Below are positions 36,634-45,654 of a DNA stretch of 64,000 nt, one piece after another. The position numbers and the translations under genes are program-made. Under the pieces are notes generated by a model. That model had not been told where the DNA came from. It saw only the letters and a program-made list of their open reading frames with translations, and did no database searches. The stretch lies in the NCBI GenBank assembly GCA_947846985.1, contig CANTUZ010000003.1:93090674-93154673 (forward strand), in the 5' to 3' direction. The DNA is from Fratercula arctica (lineage: Eukaryota; Chordata; Aves; Charadriiformes; Alcidae). The number at the start of each line of letters is the position of its first letter. Position 1 is the first letter of the stretch.

Positions 36634-37262
36634 CCTGAGCTGCGTGTCACCAGTTTAACCCCAGCGCTGGGGCCAGCGACTGCTGCCGCCCCTGCTCCAG
36701 CTTCAGCTCTGGCGTGGCCCCACTGGGGAGGGGTGACACCCTTCCCTCCTCCCTCCCCCAGTCACCGCCTGACAAACCATCGCCTTCTGTGTGCCTGGGG
36801 CTGGGGACCACTGCCAGGCTGCAGCTGGCAGCCCAGGAGAAGGCAAACGAGCAGTCCCAGGCCTGAGCAGAACAAAGTCCCGCCATGAGCATCACGCTCC
36901 TCCCGCTGGGGACAGCAGGATGCTGCTGGTTTGTCGCGATGCCTCCTGCCTCTGCTGCTGGAGGAGCAGGGAGCTGTCAGCCTGCATTGTCTAAGCTGCA
37001 TTGGAAGGACGAGAATGACACCCAAGACAAGGGGTGCATATTTGCAGGCTTTCCCGTATAACAATTTTAAGGGTATGAAGCAGGCTTTTTAAAAAATCAA
37101 TTTGGACAAGGAGCGTCGCTATTCCTGCACCCAGACTAACAGTAACTGTTATATTTTTATTTGACTGTTAAAGCACTTACCGGCTTGGCAGTGAATTTTT
37201 AGCTCCTCATATGTAGGGTGTTTCCTTTCTCTCTTAACAAAATTTTTGCTGATAACAAAGGA
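36634..37262 (-). repeat. GC-rich dispersed repeat, copy B, inverted relative to copy A
   Basis: The plus strand begins CCTGAGCTGCGTGTCACCAG with TTTAACCCC, the reverse complement of copy A's end. The shared GC-rich block runs to about 36850 at ~94% identity; the next block to about 37060 (ending near TTGGAAGGACGAGAATGACA) is at 75-80%; weak blocks continue to about 37262 (TTTGACTGTTAAAGCACTTA, CATATGTAGGGTGTTTCC). From 36645 it reads TGTCACCAGTTTAACCCC, like the antisense terminus of avian ERVL LTRs. It lies directly after the LTR-like element, separated by a GC-rich 40-bp spacer. Confidence 0.75.
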
Positions 37263-38424
37263 GGGCATAGCATAGGCAGACTTCCCGCTAGCACACTGGT
37301 GAGGTGAGGCTCTGAGGGACAGAGGCCAGCTTTTTCAGCTTGCCTGTCTCCTGCAAGTCTGGCCTTTGGTGGCAGGATTGTCCTTTGTTTCACTGGACCT
37401 TGTCCAGAGAGTGTAGTGCCACTTCAGACTTTAAACTGCCAATAAAAGGACATCCCCATGGAAATGAAGATGACCTCAGAGGATTATACTGAATCCTCTC
37501 TTCTGAAGCAGCATAAAAATTCCATTCACAGGTGAGTATCAGAGTCATCAGAAAGAAAGCATTTCTACAACTTTCCTGGGTGGCATTTCACTTTCTGTGT
37601 CGATTAAAGCGTTTGTCATAAAAGTCAGGCCATTTTTCGCCTTTGAGATTTAGGATTTTATACACTTGCCCAGGTTTTCTGGACTGTGGGCAGCTCTGAC
37701 AGAGCAATAGTGCATTAGCTCCAACACAGGTCAGTTGCCAAATTCTAAACCTCTCAAAAATGAAGGCACAGATCAACGTTACAATGGATGCACAGCCCAC
37801 TACAGTGAGTTTACTGCCCAAACAAAAATATGTTCATGTACACTCTGATTTACCAGTCCAGATTTCTAACCTATAATCCACTGACCATCTTCAGGCCTCT
37901 TCAACCTGCCCCTCCCCACCTGCCCTACTCCTCTAGGTATGCTCTAAGTACTTGAATCAGGATCCTACCCGTAATTTTCACTTCCCCTGTTTCCTTTTAT
38001 CACACTTCGCTTCCAATTTCCCTTTCTTTCACTCACTTTAACCCCTCTGACCTCTGCAGCCACATCTTCTATCTTGCCCTGCTCTTGCAGCTAAGCCTAC
38101 AGTCTCACGCCTACAGCTTTTGGCGCAGAAGAAGCAGCTGCTGCTGCACATCACTTTGAAGTGGTTCATGTAGCACTGCTGGTATTTGTATTTACGGTGT
38201 AAGAACAATTGATCTAGGTAATATTTCTTCAGCCTTTTTAGAAGAATGTGTCTCAAGACAGTTTCTGAGTCCTTGCAAAGGCAAGATACATTATATTTAC
38301 TGCTTCCCTTTAATCCATTATGCCAATTATATTGGCAGACAAGGACATTAGATTGTTTGACATCATCAGTTCTTAACACACTCAAGTGGGCTGTCTTTTA
38401 TCTTACTGTCTTCTGCTGCTTTTG
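37263..38424. other. Unassigned unique sequence
   Basis: No repeat or exon recognised. Two minus-strand frames (37588-37821, 77 codons with one hydrophobic stretch; 38038-38385, 115 codons, cysteine-rich) do not resemble a family I know and the first lacks an ATG start. Confidence 0.5.
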
Positions 38425-38620
38425 AATTGATTGTTTAAGAGTTTGTTCCAGAATCTTTCTGGGAATTGAAGTCAACTGCTCTGTAATTCTCTGGATCCCT
38501 CCCCGCCCCCCACCTCCTTTTTAAAGGTTCCCTTTTCCAGTCCTTTGGGATTTCTCTGGTTGAAACTCGGTAGATTTCTGAGCATGTTCTTGAGCCCAAA
38601 GGGATAAAAATGGTTTGTCC
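38425..38620 (-). mobile_element. Ancient CR1-group LINE fragment (start of RT domain), reverse orientation
   Basis: The minus strand encodes, in a single frame, a segment with EIPKDWKREPLKRRW followed by GRDPENYRAVDFNSQKDSG, which fits the start of CR1 RT (EVP.DW....V.P..KKG...DPGNYRPVSL.S...K..E). The diagnostic order is trp-lys after the proline, the K/R-rich loop, then NYR. Heavily diverged and without flanking EN or RT core, so it is an old relic. It gives the only recognisable protein similarity between 37.3 and 39.3 kb. Confidence 0.65.
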
Positions 38621-39370
38621 TAATTCCTTTTCCCTAGTGCATATGGTGAAAGTCATAAGACCCCGCTGAATTGAATACATTAATTTACTAAATATTGAAC
38701 CTCTTTTTTTGGCTTACTTTCCTGCTGATTGTTAAATTTAATTTTGTTAAGCCTCAGCAGACTAATTTTGGGAGGAGTGAAGCCCAGAATATAAACAAAT
38801 TTTCTACATCACTTGTTATTGCGCTTTTTCCTGGTCCTCTAACTTTTTAGAGCAAGGGACTTCCTTTAGTATTTGTAGAAATGTATTTTTATTCACAGAT
38901 GGAATAAATCCTATTTGACAGACTGTAATCTTCTTCATCCTTCCTCCTCCTTATGTGCCTAAACCTAAGCAGAGAAACAATCCCTTAGAGATGCATAAGA
39001 CTATTTACCTTCAAATGAGGCAAGTGTCTAAATATCTGGATTAATAGAGATAACTACACAAGCACTGGGAGAAAAACTACTGTGTCGAGATTAGGGGCAG
39101 CATTGTCTGCTAGGCATAATAACTGACTTTGTGCCTTTTTAACACTAGCTTTGGACCTCTCTTGTGGTTAGATTGCTTCCATCTTTGTACCTTTCAAACT
39201 GGCATCTCTCCTAAATGCAACATTTCTGTATGTACTTTGAATATTTCAGCCATACACTGGAGGGGGGGAGGGCAGAAATGGTTACAAAAATAATCTCTCA
39301 AGTGGAGAGCAAAAGCGCCTTGTACGAGCCAGGGAATATTTCTGTGGGAAGTTCTAATCCCTTTAAAATG
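38621..39370. other. Unassigned unique sequence
   Basis: No repeat or exon recognised. A short G-rich stretch at about 39260-39274. Confidence 0.5.
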
Positions 39371-39545
39371 TTACTTTATACTTATGTAGCACCTTCCACC
39401 AAAAGATCTCCAGGTTTTGTAGAAATGCTAATTGACACTGCTGCGTGAACCCTATGAGGTATGAAGGAAACACCTAAAATTTATATCAGGAGAATCAAGC
39501 ACAGAGGATAAATGACTTATCTAAGGTTGCACAGAAAGCCTGATT
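39371..39545 (+). mobile_element. MIR-like SINE relic
   Basis: TTATACTTATGTAGCACCTT, TTGTAGAAATGCTAATTGAC, GAACCCTATGAGGTATGAAG, AAGCACAGAGGATAAATGAC and TTATCTAAGGTTGCACAGAA occur in the order and spacing of amniote MIR/CORE-type SINEs (GTAGCACTTT, CAAA..TTAATTAA, CCCTGTGAGGTAGG, GGCACAGAGAGGTTAAGTGACTT, CCAAGGTCACACAG). Very old; expected in birds only as isolated diverged fossils. Confidence 0.7.
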
Positions 39546-42500
39546 GCTTATAGAAAAATTGCCTTCTTTAAAATAGAGTTACCACTTTGATCTAATAACA
39601 TTAGAAAAAAAAATATTAAAAAAAGATCTCTTTAGTACCCATCTATTGTAACTTCCTTTTATTCTCCTTTCAAGGACTTGGTCTACAGAGAGGCTTCATT
39701 GGGCATACAAGATTCCTCTCTTTTAATTAGAACATTAATATTCCCTGTGTTTCCTTAGCTCCTAACTAAGACTAATTTTAATTCTTCCCCCTCCAGTCAC
39801 TTGGCAAAGAATGTGAAGACAGTATCAGGATGAGGTTCTGTATGCAAAGCTTTCTGAGACACAAAACATAAGGCTGTGTTGTTATACCTGTCAATTTTTT
39901 TTTTGTATAGCAGTACCCATGCAGACAAATGTCACATTATCTCTGCACCACAGCAGGATTCATTTGCTTTGCTCCTTCACTCCCCTGAGCAACGTTTTCC
40001 TGCATTTTAAACCGGAGGGAATTATGTCATGAAAGTATGTTTGAAACGGTTGCAATGTAAGAAAAAGTTTACCTCTCCAAATAATAATAATAATAAGAAG
40101 AAAAAGCCCTTCCAATAAACATGTTGCTTAGCAACGTGATACAGAGAGCTGGAGCGACTGCTGGAGACCATTGGAATTGACAAGGGATCTGCAGATGACT
40201 GATGGAACCACCCTAGCTGGCAGCTCTGGCAAGCAGCCAGAAAAAAGGGATGGCAAAACCCCCAAATTACTGATAGAGTGAGTGGGATGACCTTCATGAT
40301 GAGAGGGGTGGTGGGTCCCTCAAAAGAGAAGAAAAAGCAAAAGGTAAGAAACATAAGTAGAGGGGAAAAACAAGATAGAAAAAAAAAAAGATTATTAGGA
40401 CTCCATTCAAATAGTTACTCTGGCCAGAAAATATAATTAATGTTCATCCCTAAGCAATTACAGGAAACAATTTTGCATGTTAGATGTGAAGTGACATGAA
40501 TAGGAAAGATTTGGGTATGTGCATTTGCACAACTCAAAGCGCGGTTATCCCTGCGCTTGTTCACTCACACACTTGTGTGGACTCGAGAGGGAGCTGGGAG
40601 CTGGCTCTGCAGAGCAGACATCCAGCCATTAGCTGGACATGCTTTAGCCGCCTGTATCCCAGCTCCACTGCTCTAGGATGGGAAGAGCACAGAACGGGTA
40701 AAGCAATTTAAAGAGTGTTTCTCTATGCTCTGCAGATTCAATGCTCTTGAATATTCATGTCCATTTGAATAAACATGAAAACAGAGGCCATATCAGTAGC
40801 TGTCAGTGTGCACACCTTTGAGATCACAAGTCACCCATCACATGCTTTAAATGCATACAGGACTACCAGATTTTCAGTCCCAGCCTAGACATACACAGCC
40901 ACTGAGGGAGTCAGAGAGCGGGGCCAGGCACACAACATAAGTTAGAGCAGGTGTGGGAGTCCAGAGCATGCTTTCATTCCCCAGCATCTGAACCAAGTTG
41001 TGCTATATCACCCAGAGGCTCTAGACTTCTCTTTCCATAGTCCATTGCAGTTTATACTCAGACTTGCTATGCATGAATATGTGTGCACGTCAATAATCAT
41101 TAATATACTTTATGTTTCTTTCGGTACTTCTTACCTGAGGGCTTTCAAAATGCTTTAGAGTTTTAATGAAAAGAAATACGTACTGTGACTAAATTCTGCT
41201 TACGCTTGTGTCAGTTCATAATAACTGCATGGATTTTAATGGTGGTGCCAGACCTACACCGCTACATCTGGATGCAGAATGTGAACTACTGTACCTGCAC
41301 CAATAGCTTTGGGTGTGCAACAAACACAACACATATAGTAACGGCTTCACCCTCTCCCCTGAAAGATTAACATCTCCGGAGCCAAGTGCGACAACTCTTT
41401 AATAAAAACAGTGTAGCTGTTTAGAATAGGCTATAATCTTTTGGGAAATGATCAGAAAAACTGCATGTTGGGTTGTCTGACTTCAAGAACTTTACAAATG
41501 ATGTATTTGATTTCAGATGATTAATTATAGCAATCCCTTCAGTACTTCAAGGGAGAGACATTTTAAATCACATCTGTTATCATTTATAAGAACTGAAATT
41601 GATTTAGTATTTTGACATGATTCATTATTTAGGTACCGACATAAATTTACATGTTTCTGTGGTGTTAGTCTTTACTCTCTATTTGGGAGAGAATACCAAG
41701 TTTCCTTACATTCACGTGTTATTAGCTACTGCATAAATATGTGAAGAGTGAAGAAACAAGTGTTGTCCTTTCAAAAGCACTCAATGCCTCTACGTGGTCA
41801 ATGCCACGTTCCATTAGTTATCTTAGTGCACATGGGGTTTAGCTGTGCTTTCTTAAGAAATTTCTAAAATATGAACAGATATTATTGAATACTGAGAAGC
41901 CCACACAGAACAAAGTGAAAATGCATGTAGTACCGGTCTCGAGAAACAGGAGGAGAAGATAGTCTTATCGATTGCTATGCTGGTTAATCAAACTTAAATC
42001 TGTTAAATGGTGGATACCCAACTGATTTTGCTTTCCTTCTGTCACATGTTGGATATAATATGTGAACATCACAGCCCATTTTTTTCCTCCTCTGACTATT
42101 CTCTCCTGATAGACTTTGGTCATGAAGTTTCTGTCCATGATTAATGCTTTCTGCTGTGCCTGGCTGGCTCAAACCATCTGTCCCATCTGGGTGGAGGTGA
42201 GCAGGCCTTCTAAAACCATCCTTTGTTATTTATTGAATGTGACCTATGGTAATACAATATGTTTGCCATCAGCATTTAGGAACTTCTTATTGATATGGAG
42301 CGTTGTGGTGCATGTATTTAGTAGCACGTGTTATCAGCGTTGGTCTTACAGGTCAAGACAAGTTCAATATCCTGATCCCTACCTACAAAGACCTTGTTGA
42401 TCTAAACACAGAGGATCTAAGAGTGTGTCAGCATTGCATAGCAGATCTCAGTGCAGTGGTTCCACAGCTTGCACCAAAGAAGCTAGTAGAGGGGTGGAAA

Positions 42501-43839
42501 ATAGATGTGGTAATATGACAGTATGTCCAAGATGACAGATTTCAGGACACCAGCATGGGTGCATACCCTGGCATGGATGCATATCAGCTCCTGCAGAGAG
42601 AGACCTCACTGCTTTGCTCCAAGTAGGGTCTCCTACCAGTCTGTGAAGACCAACTTATTAGTACCCTTCCTCAGGTACAAGAAAACTCAGTAATCCATCT
42701 GTTCAGCTCATCTGTTCAGTAGATAAAGGTTTCTCAGAGGTTCTTTCAGAGATCTGTTAGAAACAAGGTATCACCTTTATAGCAACTGCTTTATTGCCCT
42801 CGGTTTTCCAGAATAAGTACATGGCATGTATATTTCTTAACAGAACAAGCTTACAAAATTTGGCAGTCTGGAAATTTATTCTGCCTATATTCTCCCTCTT
42901 GAGAGAAGTCAAGGGAGTAAAACCTTCAAACTTGACTAACATTTCTTGTGTCACCTCATGCACTGGTGGCTGGTACTAGGCACTGGGATGGTATGAAGAG
43001 GACAGGGGTTTCTGTGGAACCAACTGCCACTGCTCACAGGCAGCTCAGCTGGGTCAAGCGTGGCTGGTTCCTGCTAGTGTGCGCTACTGCTGGGGCTGGT
43101 TTCCCTCCTCACGTCACTGAGATTGATGATGTACCATGGGATAACTTCTGTTCTCTAACTTAAAAATGGCTTGTGTGACATAACCTGTATGGTCATTCTA
43201 CCTAGCAGTTAGTAGTTTTTAAAGGGTGGCAGCTGTCATGTCATGCTAGCTAAAATGTTTGATTTCAGAGTTTATTGCATTTCTGGTCAGTTTTGAAGAG
43301 AGGAGGGAATAGAACGTCCTTCCATTCCTGGTCCTGTGTCTTCTTTCCCCCTTGCAATGCTAATTCAAGTGCCAAACGCAGTGCCTTTCTTTTTGAATCC
43401 TACAGTCTGAACCTGCTGCGGCCCAGGGTTGCTGTATGAGCTGGTCTGACACTTCCCAGCTCTTTGGGATGTGTCAGTGCCAAAAACTGTCATCTTTGCC
43501 AGTTGCATACGTGGTGTTTACTTCTCACAAGTCTTTAAGATAAATAGAGCGATTTGTGTAGGTGGTTTTAGTGGTGGGTTTTTGTTTTGTTTTGTGTTGG
43601 TTTTTAAAAAAAAAAAAAAAAATCAGCTGTCACCTGCTTGTTAGAAATGCTCTGTATTTGGTCTTGAGGGATCTCTCAAAACCAGATGTGGTGGGTGGCC
43701 CAGATGGTCCCTCAGCTGAGGAAGGGGATCTTGAATACAGTGGAATATAATACTCCGCAGTTTACAGACCACTGCTGCAGCTCTCAGGCATTAAGGGCAC
43801 AATGTATTAGCCACTTTAGAACAAATTAATAAATGAACA
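39546..43839. other. Unassigned unique sequence
   Basis: No repeat family or exon recognised. Contains (AAT)n at 40080-40096, a small hairpin ACGTGG-tcaatg-CCACGT near 41793-41810, and a G/T-rich plus A17 segment at 43570-43622. Confidence 0.5.
43570..43622. repeat. G/T-rich stretch followed by A17
   Basis: GTGGTGGGTTTTTGTTTTG-type sequence runs into 17 consecutive A. Confidence 0.9.
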
Positions 43840-44135
43840 GAATTGCTGAGAAGAGGGCAAAGAGTGCATAATTGGCATCAACTATGTTATCAGGACACGC
43901 TTCAAATAGATAACAGTTTTCAAAAGCCATCCGAGAAAATGACCTACTTAAAAAAAAGCATGAGAAAAAAGCCAAAACCAGTCTTGTGCCTGTTTCTGGT
44001 GATTATTCAAGTGGAAATTAAAAGATCCCTCAGTGCTTTCTGAAGAGAGAAGAGGAAAATACAGCTTTCTTGGTCTGTGCTCCATCTGCCAATAAAAGTG
44101 ACTTTAAAGCCTGAAACTTCACCTAAGTTACTGAC

Positions 44136-44187
44136 AGAGCTACAGTAGCTATTGCAGTTGCCAAAAGAGGCATTTACAATGCCGGTA
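44136..44187 (+). repeat. 52-bp duplicated motif, copy 1
   Basis: Begins AGAGCTACAGTAGCTATTGC and ends TTACAATGCCGGTA. It matches 44996-45047 at 45 of 52 positions with no gaps, and all seven differences are transitions. Similarity stops abruptly at both ends. In one frame both copies read RATxxIAVAKxGxYNAG, but no protein family is recognised. Confidence 0.8.
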
Positions 44188-44995
44188 TCAGACTTATTCC
44201 TATGAATCCCTCTGAGATGAGGACAGCACTCCACATAAACCATCTAGTCTTTGTTGGAAATTACATTTATAGATACACAGTTTTATATAGTAATTTGTTT
44301 TTGGCCCCGCTGTGACACATCAACTACTCCTTGTCGTGTCACACTCCTCTAGGAGCAGATAGAGATGTTTCTCTGCTTCCTTCAGGACTCAGAGAAATGT
44401 TATATCTATTCCCAGAATCTCTGATAACCGAAAACAGAACTGAAAGGAATTCTTTCATCCAAAGAAATGGTAGTGGTATCCCAACAGCTTGAAATGGTTG
44501 TACTGAAATATTTTTGTATTTGCCATGAAAAATAACACTTATTTTACTGTTCATCCATTTTTTAAGCTTTCTTAACTTTCATAAATTAAATGAGAATTAT
44601 TGAAAAACCTGGCAAGAAATGTTTAACACATTATAAAACAGGTAAATAGGGACACATCTCTCTTTTCAACTCTAGATTAAATAACAAGGGTAGACAGAGG
44701 CAATTAAATGATCTTATATTTTTACATTATTTTAAAATTATAATACATAATATTTTCATCAGCTAGTGTGTAAATGCATCCAACTGTCATAATACTTACT
44801 AGTACCAGACCTGTCATTCACAGGAGCACATGTGAACATGGACTCACTGTCTCGTATGAGAACTGTGGTCCGGCCTTCCATAACAGAGCAAATACTTTTC
44901 CCCATTTTGATTTGAAAACTAGCACTGTCAAGAACTTAAAACTCTCAGGTTCGTTAGAAAGCAGGTTCATTTTGGTTTGTGATCAGGAGATTGCC

Positions 44996-45047
44996 AGAGC
45001 TACAGCAACTATTGCAGTTGCCAAAGGAGGTGCTTACAATGCTGGTA
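44996..45047 (+). repeat. 52-bp duplicated motif, copy 2
   Basis: Begins AGAGCTACAGCAACTATTGC and ends TTACAATGCTGGTA; ungapped match to 44136-44187, 860 bp away in the same orientation. It lies within a 105-codon open frame (44774-45091) and is bounded by CAG on the left and GGTAACT on the right, which would suit a small exon, but nothing else supports one. Confidence 0.8.
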
Positions 45048-45085
45048 ACTGGTATGTGAAAATACTGTGGTTTGGTGTGTTACAG

Positions 45086-45203
45086 ATGTGATTTAACTGG
45101 ACTTATGCAAAGTTTGACACTGTCCTGTATGATGTCCTGGTCTCTAGATTGGAGAGACACGGATTTGGTGGATGGTCCACTCGGTGGATAAGGAACTGGT
45201 TGG
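45086..45203 (+). mobile_element. CR1 LINE fragment (RT core), frame-broken
   Basis: AACTGGACTTATGCAAAGTT with TGACACTGTCC, ATGATGTCCTGGTCTCTAGA, TTGGAGAGACACGGATTTGG and TGGATAAGGAACTGGTTGG correspond to the CR1 RT core pattern LDF.KAFDTV...L...L...G..GW...WI.NWL. At least one indel disrupts the frame near 45105. It joins a different part of CR1 downstream, with the intervening RT missing. Confidence 0.8.
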
Positions 45204-45227
45204 ATCATAGGATCATAGAATCATAGA
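45204..45227 (-). repeat. Antisense CR1-tail-like octamers at an internal CR1 junction
   Basis: ATCATAGGATCATAGAATCA plus TAGA is the reverse complement of the (ATTCTATG)n tail that ends CR1 elements, yet it lies between two plus-strand CR1 pieces. Either a tail-only remnant of a minus-strand CR1 or a rearrangement product. Confidence 0.7.
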
Positions 45228-45654
45228 GCCCCTACACTATGAGGACACAGAGAGTTGGGGTTGTTCAGCCTGGAGAAGAGAAGGCTCCAGGGAGACCTTA
45301 CAGCAGCCTGCCAGTACCTAAAGGGGGCCTACAGGAAGGATGGGGAGGGACTCTTTATCAGGGAGTGTAGCGATAGGATGAGGGATAATGGTTTTAAACT
45401 GAAAGAGGGGAGATATAGATTAGATATTAGGAAGAAATTGTTTACTGTGAGGGTGGTGAGACAGTGGAACAGGTTGCCCAGGGAAGTTGTGGATGCCCCA
45501 TCCCTGGAAGTGTTCAAGGCCAGGCTGGATGAGGCTTTGAGTAACCTGGTCTAGTGGGAGGTGTCCCTGCCCATGGCAGCGGGGTGGGAACTAGATGATC
45601 TTTAAGGTCCCTCCCAACCCAAACTATTCTATGATTCTATAATTCTATGCTGAA
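45228..45654 (+). mobile_element. Young CR1 LINE 3' end, plus orientation
   Basis: Complete CR1 3' end: ORF2 C-terminus, 3' UTR (GAGTAACCTGGTCTAGTGGG, AGGTGTCCCTGCCCATGGCA, GAACTAGATGATCTTTAAGG) and octamer tail ATTCTATGATTCTATAATTC. From about 45252 to the stop at 45552-45554 a single frame keeps the CR1 C-terminal pattern ([14 protein letters not shown]...[45 protein letters not shown]). Same subfamily as 50128-50706, about 90% identical by eye. Confidence 0.96.
45252..45554 (+). pseudogene. CR1 ORF2 remnant, C-terminal ~100 residues
   Basis: Open frame ending at the normal CR1 ORF2 stop. It covers only the region after the RT domain; endonuclease and RT are absent, so it cannot act as a transposase. 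The function of this C-terminal segment in intact CR1 is not established; in the parent element it belongs to the EN-RT polyprotein. Read-through upstream is cut by the rearranged junction at 45204-45227. No sign of its own promoter. Confidence 0.85.

Noticed and set aside
37588..37821. 77-codon minus-strand frame with one hydrophobic stretch
   Set aside because: Starts at TTG, no family resemblance, short; not supportable as an exon without expression data.
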